Origin: Anaerovibrio sp.
GTDB taxonomy: Bacteria; Bacillota; Negativicutes; Selenomonadales; Selenomonadaceae
NCBI GenBank assembly: GCA_028691285.1
Contig: JAQUZO010000002.1
Coordinates: 1 to 50,448 of the forward strand
Direction: 5' to 3'
Length of the DNA stretch: 50,448 bases
Part shown: positions 36,728 to 46,027 of the stretch, in pieces
Numbering within the stretch: the stretch's first letter is position 1
Layout: every line of letters starts with the position of its first letter
The notes under the pieces: model-generated
What the model was told of the DNA's origin: nothing
Database searches by the model: none
Seen by the model: only the letters and a program-made list of their open reading frames with translations
Made by a program: the position numbers and the translations under genes

Positions 36728-38356
36728 ATGCGAAAATTTATAACCTGTTTTCTGGCTTTTTTTGTCATTATCTTCGTTTTTACCGTACTTTGTATTTTTC
36801 TCACAGAAAAAACAGATTTAATGGGACTGAAAAATTATAAAGCTGCCATCAGCTTCTCCAATATGGAGGGACAGACGGTTTTATCCTGGAGCCGCTACCC
36901 CTATCCTTGCTTTTATCAGGTAGAGACCTATTACAGGACAACAGGGCTGGTGGCGAATGAAGAAAAATATCACAAGGTGGCTTCCAGCTTTACCTTTCAG
37001 AACTCCTACACCGTGCCGCCTACGGCAATTCCTGCTTACTACAGGATTACAGCCTATGGCCTTTTCGGCAAATTGTCAGGTGAGGAAGCACTTATTGAGA
37101 ATACGAACTATCGGGAGCCTCTGCGCCCCATGCCGATAACTGAGTACAACCCGGACAAGCCTGCCAGCCTGAAGCCATATTTGGTCTGGCACAGTGTCCC
37201 CGATGGAGTGCTCTATGAGCTGGAGCTTTTGTCCGGGCTGCCGGATGAGGAAAATACCGCCAGGCTTTCCTCCGTCAATCACATTTATGCTACCCAGCAG
37301 ATATTTACCAACGGCCTTCAAATTGACCTGACGCCGTACAGAGAGCTGCCTTCCCTTTACTGGCGGGTGCGTGCCATGAATCTTCGCAAGGAGCCCATTG
37401 GTGTATTTTCCAAGGCTGAACCGATCTATATCGATGCCAGACAGCCGGTTCCCAACAAGCCGCTGCTGAATAAATTTGATCGGATGCCGCATTTCACCCA
37501 GCCGGTCTACCCTGTGTTCAACTGGATTCCCATGCTGGGTGCAGTACGCTATGAGGTAGAGCTCCTGACGGCGCCGCCGCCCCAGGAAAACAATACCCTG
37601 CCGACTCCCGGCAGAAGCTGGGCAAAAACCGTCGACAGCGCCTTCAGCTGCTATGACGAATATGCCAGATATTACGCCGGCACCTATTACTGGCGGGTGC
37701 GGGGACTGGATGCCCAGGGCAATACTGTCGGCACCTATTCCGACACAGACAGCTTTGTGGTGCCCTCCCACCTTTCCCGCCCTCTAGCTGCAGCCTTTGG
37801 TGACAGCATTACCCACGGCGGCGGAGCGGTTTCCTTCTCGCCTGCCAATCTGGAATACAGCTACATAACCTATATGGATGATGAATGTGTCAATCTGGGG
37901 CGCAGCGGCGACACCTCCGCCACTACTCTTGCCCGCTTTGACCGCGATGTCCTGCCTATTATGCCGAAAAATCTCCTGATTATGACCGGCTCCAACAGCC
38001 TGCGCGCTCCCGATATCTCAGCACAAATGGTCATCAGGGATTTGATCGGCATTATCCAGAAATGCCGCAGGAACGATATTCGTCCCATCCTTATGACACT
38101 GCCGCCTATCAATCCCGATAATATCATGCTTGCCTTCCAGACTCCTACAGATCCGAACTGGTACAGCAAGCTGCAGCTCATCAACGGCTTTATCCGTCAG
38201 CAGGATTATTACATCGATCTGGAGCCTTATTTTTATGATGATACCCACAGCAAGCTTGCTCCCGGCTGGGCCAACGACGGTCTCCATGCCGATATACAGG
38301 GCAAGATGCTGATTGGAGAAGTCATCAATCTGCATAAGGATTTATTCCGACGCTGA
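36728..38356 (+). CDS. Membrane-anchored SGNH/GDSL-like hydrolase with two FN3-like repeats
   Basis: N-terminal TM; repeated YYWRVRG/LYWRVRA FN3-like modules; SGNH blocks AFGDSITHG, MTGSNSL and DGLHAD. GGAG at 36715 supports the start at 36728 rather than 36713. Confidence 0.8.
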   Translation: MRKFITCFLAFFVIIFVFTVLCIFLTEKTDLMGLKNYKAAISFSNMEGQTVLSWSRYPYPCFYQVETYYRTTGLVANEEKYHKVASSFTFQNSYTVPPTAIPAYYRITAYGLFGKLSGEEALIENTNYREPLRPMPITEYNPDKPASLKPYLVWHSVPDGVLYELELLSGLPDEENTARLSSVNHIYATQQIFTNGLQIDLTPYRELPSLYWRVRAMNLRKEPIGVFSKAEPIYIDARQPVPNKPLLNKFDRMPHFTQPVYPVFNWIPMLGAVRYEVELLTAPPPQENNTLPTPGRSWAKTVDSAFSCYDEYARYYAGTYYWRVRGLDAQGNTVGTYSDTDSFVVPSHLSRPLAAAFGDSITHGGGAVSFSPANLEYSYITYMDDECVNLGRSGDTSATTLARFDRDVLPIMPKNLLIMTGSNSLRAPDISAQMVIRDLIGIIQKCRRNDIRPILMTLPPINPDNIMLAFQTPTDPNWYSKLQLINGFIRQQDYYIDLEPYFYDDTHSKLAPGWANDGLHADIQGKMLIGEVINLHKDLFRR

Positions 38357-38395
38357 GCGGCTGAGCAGGAGCGCAAGCTGCACAGATGGTTTTTC

Positions 38396-38437
38396 ACAGC
38401 AAAATAGGCTGGGTTTTATCCCAGCCTATTTTGCTGT
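38396..38437. terminator. Bidirectional terminator between convergent genes
   Basis: Perfect 18-bp inverted repeat ACAGCAAAATAGGCTGGG-TTTTAT-CCCAGCCTATTTTGCTGT. Confidence 0.85.
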
Positions 38438-38460
38438 ATGCAATTATCATCTGAAAATAT

Positions 38461-39084
38461 TTATAGAGGGTCCGGCAGCTCCATATCATTCACCTCTGCC
38501 TGAGGCAGCTCCGGCAAATCACTAAGCGTATTCAGGCCGAAGCACTTCAGAAAGGTCTCGGTTGTGCCGTATAATATGGGCCTGCCGATAGCCTCCCTGC
38601 GCCCAAGCTCACGAATCAAATCCATTTCCAGCAGCTTTGCCATGATTTTTTCAATCCGCACGCCTCGGATATGCTCAATTTCCTGTTTGGTAATCGGCTG
38701 CTTGAAGGCCACAATGGACAAAGTCTCCATAGCCGCAGGGGAAAGTCTTTTATCCCTTTCCTCACTCAGCCGCTCCACATAGGAATAATATTTCGAGCGT
38801 GTCACGAGCTGCCAGCCACCCGCTACCTGCTGCAGCTGCAGGCCGCTGTGCCGCTCATCAAGCCCTTGAGCATATGCCGCCGTCAGCTCCGCCAAAGAAG
38901 CGGCGTCAATCACCAAAATTTCCTGCAAAATATCCGATGAAACTGATTCTCCATTCGCAAATAAAATTGCCTCTAAAGCCGCAATTAATTCCTGCCTGTC
39001 CACTGCTGCCTCCACCTCTGAACAACAGGCAGCCGCACCCTGACAAAGGATTGCGGCTGCCGCAATTTTCATGCTTTTACACAC
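38461..39084 (-). CDS. scpB: Segregation and condensation protein B
   Basis: LIAALEAILFANGESVSSDILQEIL; METLSIVAFKQPITKQEIEHIRGV; LYGTTETFLKCFGL. True start may be downstream of 39084. Confidence 0.92.
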   Translation of the reverse strand: MCKSMKIAAAAILCQGAAACCSEVEAAVDRQELIAALEAILFANGESVSSDILQEILVIDAASLAELTAAYAQGLDERHSGLQLQQVAGGWQLVTRSKYYSYVERLSEERDKRLSPAAMETLSIVAFKQPITKQEIEHIRGVRIEKIMAKLLEMDLIRELGRREAIGRPILYGTTETFLKCFGLNTLSDLPELPQAEVNDMELPDPL

Positions 39085-39779
39085 ATATAAATTTCACCGC
39101 ACTGAATTTCCTGCTGTACTGCGATTGTCCGCAGCTTGATCAGCTCCAGCAGTGCCAAAAAGGTTGCAATCAGCTCACTGCGGCTGCTGCCTGTAAAAGC
39201 ATCCCCAAATTTCAGCCTGCCGCCCCGGCGATGCAAAAGGGAAATCAGCAGCTCCATCTTGTCCTGTACACTGAATTCCTCCGGCCTGACCAATACCTGA
39301 GGCAGCTGCAGCTCCATGCGGACAGCCAGTACATTGGCAAAGGCCTCCAGCAGATCATCGAGTGACAGATTTTGCGGCGGCAGATGCCGTACCGGCAGAT
39401 CCGCCGGTGCACGGGACATAAATCTCTCCTGTGCCTGCTGCAGCTTCTCCATGACACTGCTGACCTCCTTGAAGCGGCGATATTCCAAAATGCGGTCAAT
39501 CAGCTCCTGACGCGGATCTGCCTCCTCCTCATCCCTTGGCTTGGGCGGCTTTGGCAGAAGCATCCTGGATTTTATCTGCAGCAGAGTAGCTGCCATAATA
39601 ATAAACTCGCTGGCAACCTCTATATCGAAGCTGCGGAAATCATCCAGGTACGCAATGTACTGCTCTGTCAGGGATGCGATGGGAATATCGTAGATATCTA
39701 TTTTATTCTTCTCAATAAGATGCATCAAAAGCTCCATCGGGCCTTCAAAGCATTCCAGCCTTATTGAATACTGTTCCAT
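39069..39779 (-). CDS. scpA: Segregation and condensation protein A
   Basis: IRLECFEGPMELLMHLIEKNKIDIYDIPIASLTEQYIAYLD. Confidence 0.94.
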   Translation of the reverse strand: MEQYSIRLECFEGPMELLMHLIEKNKIDIYDIPIASLTEQYIAYLDDFRSFDIEVASEFIIMAATLLQIKSRMLLPKPPKPRDEEEADPRQELIDRILEYRRFKEVSSVMEKLQQAQERFMSRAPADLPVRHLPPQNLSLDDLLEAFANVLAVRMELQLPQVLVRPEEFSVQDKMELLISLLHRRGGRLKFGDAFTGSSRSELIATFLALLELIKLRTIAVQQEIQCGEIYMCVKA

Positions 39780-39786
39780 AGCTGCA

Positions 39787-40875
39787 TCAGCCCTGATATT
39801 TGGCCGCCTGCGACCTGATCAGCTCCGCATCAGCAAAATAATTGATCTTCATGGCATTCCTTACATCCTGCAAGGTAGCCTCAGCCACGCTGCGTGCCCG
39901 GTCGCTGCCTGCCCTGAGAATATCATATACAGCAGCAATATCCTTCTCATATTCCCTGCGGCGGGCGCGGATAGGTGCCAGCTCTGCCTGCAGGACATTA
40001 TTCAGGAAGCGCTTGATTTTCACATCGCCAAGACCGCCCCTGGTATAATGCTCTTTCAATTCATCCAGATTTTTATAATCAGGCAGATACTCGGCAAAAT
40101 CCGACTCCTTGCTGAAAGCATCAAGATAAGTAAATACGGTATTGCCTTCCAGGTGGCCAGGGTCAGAAACCTTGATATGGGTAGGATCCGTATACATATT
40201 CATGATTTTTTCCTGAACCGTCTTTTCATCATCGGAAAGATAAATGCAGTTGCCTAGGGATTTGCTCATTTTCGCCTTGCCGTCAGTACCAGGCAGACGG
40301 CGGCAGATATCGTTCTCAGGCAGCATGATATCAGGCTCTACCAATGCCTCCGTATCATAAATGCGGTTGAAGCTGCGGACGATTTCCTTGGTCTGCTCAA
40401 GCATAGGCAGCTGGTCCTCTCCCACAGGCACCAGGGTCGCCTTGAAGGCAGTAATGTCTGCTGCCTGGCTGATTGGATAACAGAAAAAACCTACTGGGAT
40501 GCTTCCCTCGAAGCCGCGCAGCTGAATCTCTGATTTTACGGTAGGATTGCGCTGTACGCGGGCCACAGTAACCAGATTCATATAGTAGAAGGATAATTCC
40601 GTGAGCTGGGGCAGCATTGACTGGATGAATAGGGTGGACTTGGCCGGGTCCAATCCTACAGACAGATAGTCCAGAGCGACCTCAATGATGTTCTGGCGCA
40701 CCTTCTCAGGATTGTCAAAATTGTCAGTCAGGGCCTGGGCATCGGCAATCATTATGTATATATCATCAAAGCTGCCGGAATTCTGCAGCTCTACGCGCCG
40801 CTTCAGAGAACCAACATAATGGCCTACATGAAGCTTGCCAGTAGGTCTGTCACCAGTCAAAATAATCTTTTTCAT
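39787..40875 (-). CDS. trpS: Tryptophanyl-tRNA synthetase
   Basis: [39 protein letters not shown]. Confidence 0.97.
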   Translation of the reverse strand: MKKIILTGDRPTGKLHVGHYVGSLKRRVELQNSGSFDDIYIMIADAQALTDNFDNPEKVRQNIIEVALDYLSVGLDPAKSTLFIQSMLPQLTELSFYYMNLVTVARVQRNPTVKSEIQLRGFEGSIPVGFFCYPISQAADITAFKATLVPVGEDQLPMLEQTKEIVRSFNRIYDTEALVEPDIMLPENDICRRLPGTDGKAKMSKSLGNCIYLSDDEKTVQEKIMNMYTDPTHIKVSDPGHLEGNTVFTYLDAFSKESDFAEYLPDYKNLDELKEHYTRGGLGDVKIKRFLNNVLQAELAPIRARRREYEKDIAAVYDILRAGSDRARSVAEATLQDVRNAMKINYFADAELIRSQAAKYQG

Positions 40876-40917
40876 CGCTAAAAATCCTCCCTATATCAGT
40901 GCACAAGCACCCCTTAC

Positions 40918-41541
40918 TTAAAAGAAAACCCCAATCACAGAATCAAATATATTTAAAATAAAACGCTGCATAGGAATCAAAATCATGGTCAGAAACGGCG
41001 TCATCATCAGGAAAATAAGAATGATGAAGCTGTACCGTTCCAGAGACATCATCTTGTAGGCGTATTTGCCCGGCAGAAGCACCATCAGCACCCTTGAGCC
41101 GTCCAAAGGCGGCAGCGGCAGCATATTGAAGATGGCAAAATTGATGTTGAAAAGCACCATCATAGAAAGCACCAGCCTGACGCCTTCGGAAAAAATTCCC
41201 AGCTTGAACAGCACCGCCATGACAAGCAAGGACAAAAAGGCCACAACCAGATTGGAAGCAGGCCCTGCCAGTGCTACCAGCATTTCTCCCTTGCGCCAGT
41301 CACGAAAATTGCGGGAATTTATCATCACAGGCTTTGCCCAGCCAAAATGTGCAACCAGAAGCATCAAAAGACCTATAGGGTCAATATGCGCCTTGGGATT
41401 CAGGGTAAGTCGCCCCATCATGCGGGGAGTAAAGTCTCCCATAGCGACCGCTACCCTGGCATGGGCATACTCATGGACAACCAGAGCTATCAGCAGCCCC
41501 GGCAAACCTGCTATCAGGCTCATCAGACTAAAATCAAACAT
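40918..41541 (-). CDS. Site-2 protease family (M50) membrane peptidase
   Basis: LVVHEYAHARVAVAMGD (HExxH) and MLPLPPLDGSRVL. Confidence 0.93.
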   Translation of the reverse strand: MFDFSLMSLIAGLPGLLIALVVHEYAHARVAVAMGDFTPRMMGRLTLNPKAHIDPIGLLMLLVAHFGWAKPVMINSRNFRDWRKGEMLVALAGPASNLVVAFLSLLVMAVLFKLGIFSEGVRLVLSMMVLFNINFAIFNMLPLPPLDGSRVLMVLLPGKYAYKMMSLERYSFIILIFLMMTPFLTMILIPMQRFILNIFDSVIGVFF

Positions 41542-41552
41542 ACAAGACCTCC

Positions 41553-42101
41553 TTACCTGCTGTTATGCAATTCTCGGAAAAGCAGCACAGCCGTAATTGA
41601 CTTGGCATCGCAAATCTCACCGGATTTTATCTTTTCTACGGCCTCTGCCATCGTCAATACACAAACATTGATGAACTCATCAGCATCAGGATGCTGACTG
41701 CCGGAGGTCAGTCCCTCCGCTGCATAAATGGAAATATACTCATCTGAAAATCCCACCGTAGTAGCAAGCCTGGTCAGGAAGGTATATTTTTCTGCCCGAT
41801 AACCGGTTTCCTCCGAAAGCTCCCGGCTGGCACATGCCAAAGCATCTTCTCCCTGAAAATCCAGCTTGCCTGCAGGAATCTCCAGAGTAACCTGATGGAT
41901 AGGATAACGGTACTGGCGCACAAAAATCAAATTTCCCTCAGCAGTGACAGGCAGCACTGCCGCAGCGCCAGGATGCTTGACCCACTCACGGATTGCCGTG
42001 CCGCCATTGGGCAGTCTTACAGTATCTCTTTTGACATGCAGCAAAGTACCGTCAAATATATCTTCACTGCTGAGCTTTTTTTCAATTAAATCCTCATCCA
42101 T
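41553..42101 (-). CDS. NUDIX hydrolase, ADP-ribose pyrophosphatase-like
   Basis: Nudix box GEDALACASRELSEETGY; VRQYRYPIHQVTLEIPAGKL. Confidence 0.93.
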   Translation of the reverse strand: MDEDLIEKKLSSEDIFDGTLLHVKRDTVRLPNGGTAIREWVKHPGAAAVLPVTAEGNLIFVRQYRYPIHQVTLEIPAGKLDFQGEDALACASRELSEETGYRAEKYTFLTRLATTVGFSDEYISIYAAEGLTSGSQHPDADEFINVCVLTMAEAVEKIKSGEICDAKSITAVLLFRELHNSR

Positions 42102-43803
42102 TTTTTCTGTACCCCTCTTTTTTTACTTTTGCATAAGCGATCATTTCCCGCGCATTGTCCAGCGATGCCGATGTTACATTGGCACCGGATGCCATCCTGG
42201 CGATTTCATTGATGCGTTCTTCGTCAGACAGCGGATGGATCATCGTAGCGGCCTGGTCATTCACTACATGCTTGCTTATATACAAATGATTGTCTGCCAT
42301 ACAGGCAATCTGCGGCAAATGAGTGATGCAAAGGACCTGCTTGCCCGCAGCTACCATTGCAATGCGCTCAGCCACCATCTGAGCAGTCTTGCCTCCGATA
42401 CCGGTATCTATCTCGTCAAAAACCATACTGGCAGGAGAGGTATCCCGATACGCCATAACTGTTTTGACCGCCAGGGCTATCCTGGACAGCTCCCCGCCGG
42501 AAGCCACCTTCTGAATCGGCTTGGCCGGCTGTCCGGGATTGGCGGAAAAAAGGATCTCCAGCCTATCCCTGCCATTGCTGCCCAGCTCCCCTGAATCATC
42601 CACGGCAATTAAAAAACGGGCATCCGGCATCCCCAAAGCTGTCAAATGACCCTCCACAGCCCCGGATAAATCCATCGCTGCCTGTTTTCTCAGCTCTGTC
42701 AGCCTCAATGCGGCAGTCTCTGCCGCTGCCTTATTTTCAGACACCCTGGTCTCCAACACGGCAATATCATCATCATAGTTTTCGATATTGGCAAGCTCCT
42801 GCTGGCATTCAGCGCAATATGCCGCAATATCAGCAGTCGTCGCACCATATTTTCTGCGCAGCTTGTCTATGGTGTCCATGCGGCTCTGGAGCTTATCCAG
42901 CAGTCTGGAATCAAATTCCAGTGAATCCGCGTAGTCACGCACCTCATAACCGGCCTCCCTGACCTGTACCGCCGCATCCCTGAGAGTGTTGACTGCCTCC
43001 GTCAGAGAATCATCAAAACGGCTGAGGCTTTTCAGGCTTTCCACTGCCTCCTCCAAACTGCTGACTGCTCCCGGGCCATTCTGTCCGCCGCCATACAGCA
43101 GCTCGCAGGCAGTGCCGATATACCGGGAAATCTTTTCAGAATTCGTCATCTTATTGATGGAGCGCTGCAGCTCATCCTCTTCATTCTCCTGAAGCTGGGC
43201 CGCTTCGATTTCATTGATCTGCCAGCGAAGCATATCCAGCCGCTGCTCATAGTCCCGCGAAGAAGCCTTCTTATCCGCCAGCTCTTTTGCCGCAGCCCTG
43301 TACACCTGATATGGCTTCCTGTAATCTGACAGAGCCTGCTGCACCTCAGGGTTCGCTTCATCCACCAGTGCAGACTGGCTCTCCTGCTTCAAAAGGGACA
43401 GATTTTCATTCTGCCCGTGAATATCCACCAGCAGCGTGCCCAGCTCCTTGAGCACAGACAAAGTAGTATGACAGCCATTGATCAGGATACTGCCCCTGCC
43501 GCTCCTGGTAATCTGGCGGGTAATAATCAGCTCACCGCCGTCTGTACTGATGAGCTGCTCCTGCAAAAAGCCTGTCACCTTCGGCTGCTCCTCCAGCGAA
43601 AATACAGCCTCTACCCGCAGCCAGTCACAGCCGCTGCGAATCAGATCCGTGGACAAGCGGCTGCCCAGCATGGCTCCCAATGCATCAATCAAAATAGATT
43701 TGCCTGCACCGGTTTCACCCGTCAATATATTCAAGCCCTTATCAAATTCAATCTGGATATGCTCCAAAAGAGCAAAATTCCAAACAGTAAGCGTATTCAG
43801 CAT
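42094..43803 (-). CDS. recN: DNA repair protein RecN
   Basis: LNTLTVWNFALLEHIQIEFDKGLNILTGETGAGKSILIDALGAMLG; VASGGELSRIALAVKTVM; VFDEIDTGIGGKTAQMVAERI. Confidence 0.97.
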   Translation of the reverse strand: MLNTLTVWNFALLEHIQIEFDKGLNILTGETGAGKSILIDALGAMLGSRLSTDLIRSGCDWLRVEAVFSLEEQPKVTGFLQEQLISTDGGELIITRQITRSGRGSILINGCHTTLSVLKELGTLLVDIHGQNENLSLLKQESQSALVDEANPEVQQALSDYRKPYQVYRAAAKELADKKASSRDYEQRLDMLRWQINEIEAAQLQENEEDELQRSINKMTNSEKISRYIGTACELLYGGGQNGPGAVSSLEEAVESLKSLSRFDDSLTEAVNTLRDAAVQVREAGYEVRDYADSLEFDSRLLDKLQSRMDTIDKLRRKYGATTADIAAYCAECQQELANIENYDDDIAVLETRVSENKAAAETAALRLTELRKQAAMDLSGAVEGHLTALGMPDARFLIAVDDSGELGSNGRDRLEILFSANPGQPAKPIQKVASGGELSRIALAVKTVMAYRDTSPASMVFDEIDTGIGGKTAQMVAERIAMVAAGKQVLCITHLPQIACMADNHLYISKHVVNDQAATMIHPLSDEERINEIARMASGANVTSASLDNAREMIAYAKVKKEGYRKNG

Positions 43804-43835
43804 GCTTATCCCCTATTCTGCCGCTTTGACCGTCC

Positions 43836-44303
43836 TCATGCCCCCATTGACATAGTCTTCAACCGAATGACAATGCCCTTGGCAAGTTCCTTTTGCTTAA
43901 CTATCGCCAGTACCGTATCATCACCGGCCACCGTGCCGATGATTTCCGGCCAGTGCGCATTATCCAAAGCAAAGGCCACCGTACCTCCTGCACTGGGATG
44001 CGTTTTTATCACTACAATATTTTCGCTGTAATCAATTTTGGTCACTACATCCTGAAAAATCTTCTGCAGCTTCGACTCAGAATGTACCTGCTGTACATCC
44101 ATCGGATAGGAATAACGATATTTGCCATGGCCGTAAGGAATCTTTACCAGATGCAGCTCCTTGATGTCTCTGGATACGGTGGCCTGAGTCACCTCTATCT
44201 TCTGCTCCTTGAGCGCTGCTGCCAGCTCCTCCTGGGTTTCTATGATCTGCGCCTCTATGATTGCCTTTATTTTTGCCTGACGATAGTTTTTCAAAAGTCT
44301 CAC
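43836..44303 (-). CDS. argR: Arginine repressor
   Basis: KIKAIIEAQIIETQEELAAALKEQKIEVTQATVSRDIKELHLVKI; GTVAGDDTVLAIVK. Confidence 0.95.
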   Translation of the reverse strand: MRLLKNYRQAKIKAIIEAQIIETQEELAAALKEQKIEVTQATVSRDIKELHLVKIPYGHGKYRYSYPMDVQQVHSESKLQKIFQDVVTKIDYSENIVVIKTHPSAGGTVAFALDNAHWPEIIGTVAGDDTVLAIVKQKELAKGIVIRLKTMSMGA

Positions 44304-44313
44304 CTCACACTTT

Positions 44314-45165
44314 TTAAAGATTGCGCCACAGCTTTTTCTTTAAAGTATAATAATAATTTCGATCCTCGAATTTTATGATTTTGGAAGGATTCTTCGCCTT
44401 GCGTACAGTGACTTCATCTCCCGGCAGCAGCGGATAGCTCTCCTGCCCGTCCAGCGTAATCTGGATGTCCTGATGCACTGCCGCTATATGGATCCTCACC
44501 TTGTCCTCATCCGGAATCACCATCGGCCGCACCTCCAGAGTATGCGGACAAATAGGGGTAAGCAGCAGTGCCTTGACTGCCGGATTGATGACAGGCCCGC
44601 CTGCTGACAAAGAATACGCTGTAGAACCCGTAGCAGTGGAAATGATAACTCCATCGGCCTTGTAATCCGTCAGCCGGCAGCCGTCCACGCTCACTCCCAG
44701 ATGCAGCATCCGGGAAACACTGCCCTTGCTGATAACCATATCATTCAGTGCATGTCCCAAAAAACGCTTTTCGCCGCGGCTGTACTGGGAGCTTGAAATC
44801 ACCGTGCGCTCTTCAATATAATATTCGTCATTCAGCAGCTTCTGCAGCCGCCTTTCCAGCTCCGGGACTTCAATATCTGCCAGAAAGCCGACATTGCCGA
44901 TGTTGATGCCGCAGCAGGGTATATCCTGGGCGTACAGCTGACGGCATACGCCCAGCAGGGTGCCGTCACCGCCAATGCTCAGACCAATGTCCACCTGCTG
45001 CTCATCCAGCTTCTGCACGCCAAGTTCACTGCAGCCAAAAGCACCTGCGGCATTTTCCTGCATCACCAGGCGTACGGCTTTATCCTTAAAAAAGGTTATA
45101 ATACGCTCCAATACGCCAGCAGATTCTTTTTTTTCTATATTTGGAAAAATTGCTATTGTTTTCAT
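44314..45165 (-). CDS. nadK: NAD kinase
   Basis: IGGDGTLLGVCRQLYAQDIPCCGINIGNVGFLAD; TATGSTAYSLSAGGPVINP. Confidence 0.95.
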   Translation of the reverse strand: MKTIAIFPNIEKKESAGVLERIITFFKDKAVRLVMQENAAGAFGCSELGVQKLDEQQVDIGLSIGGDGTLLGVCRQLYAQDIPCCGINIGNVGFLADIEVPELERRLQKLLNDEYYIEERTVISSSQYSRGEKRFLGHALNDMVISKGSVSRMLHLGVSVDGCRLTDYKADGVIISTATGSTAYSLSAGGPVINPAVKALLLTPICPHTLEVRPMVIPDEDKVRIHIAAVHQDIQITLDGQESYPLLPGDEVTVRKAKNPSKIIKFEDRNYYYTLKKKLWRNL

Positions 45166-45217
45166 TGCGCACCTGTCTTTTTCAATCCACGATACCGTGC
45201 AGTACCCTCAAAAGCTG

Positions 45218-46027
45218 CTACTTGTCAAGAGCATCATGAGCAGCCTGAACAGTCTGCAGAATAAGCTCGTCGCTTACTGCATCCACAGCCTCCTGCGACT
45301 TAGTGAGCCAGATAAGATATTCTATGTTGCCCTCCGGCCCCTTGACCGGAGAAAAGGTCAGCGCCAAAGGGATCAGGTTCATCTGGCGTACCACGGATAC
45401 CACATGGAACACCACTTCCTCATGTACGCGGGCATCCCTCACCACGCCTTTTTTGCCGATTTTTTCCCTGCCGGCTTCAAACTGCGGCTTGATCAAAGCC
45501 ACAATCTCTCCTACAGGCTGCAGCATACCGCTGACTGCAGGCAAAACCTTTTCCAGAGAAATGAATGCCACATCAATAGAAGCCAAATCCACCGGTTCTC
45601 CCAGCTGTTCAGCAGTGACATTCCGGACATTGGTCCTTTCCATATTGATGACCCGTTCATCTGTACGCAGGCTCCAGGCAAGCTGCCCATAGCCTACATC
45701 AATGGCAAAGACCTTTACGGCACCATTTTGCAGCATGCAATCCGTAAAGCCGCCCGTCGAGGCACCTATGTCTGCTGCCGTCTTGCCCGCCAGCGACACG
45801 CCGAACTCCCTGATTGCCTTCTCCAGCTTCAGCCCGCCGCGGCTGACATAGGGAAGAGTATTGCCCAAAAGACGGATTTCGGCCTCAGCCTTGACCATCG
45901 TGCCTGCTTTGTCTATTTTCTGGCCATCCACCAGTACCAGCCCCGCCATGATTGTTGTTTTTGCTCTTTCCCTGCTCTGAACAAGGTTCCTTCTGACCAG
46001 CAGAGCATCCAACCGTTCCTTTGCCAT
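45218..46027 (-). CDS. tlyA: TlyA family rRNA methyltransferase / hemolysin-like
   Basis: S4-like KERLDALLVRRNLVQSRERAKTTIMAGLVLVDGQ; ADIGASTGGFTDCMLQNGAVKVFAIDVGYGQL. Confidence 0.94.
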   Translation of the reverse strand: MAKERLDALLVRRNLVQSRERAKTTIMAGLVLVDGQKIDKAGTMVKAEAEIRLLGNTLPYVSRGGLKLEKAIREFGVSLAGKTAADIGASTGGFTDCMLQNGAVKVFAIDVGYGQLAWSLRTDERVINMERTNVRNVTAEQLGEPVDLASIDVAFISLEKVLPAVSGMLQPVGEIVALIKPQFEAGREKIGKKGVVRDARVHEEVVFHVVSVVRQMNLIPLALTFSPVKGPEGNIEYLIWLTKSQEAVDAVSDELILQTVQAAHDALDK

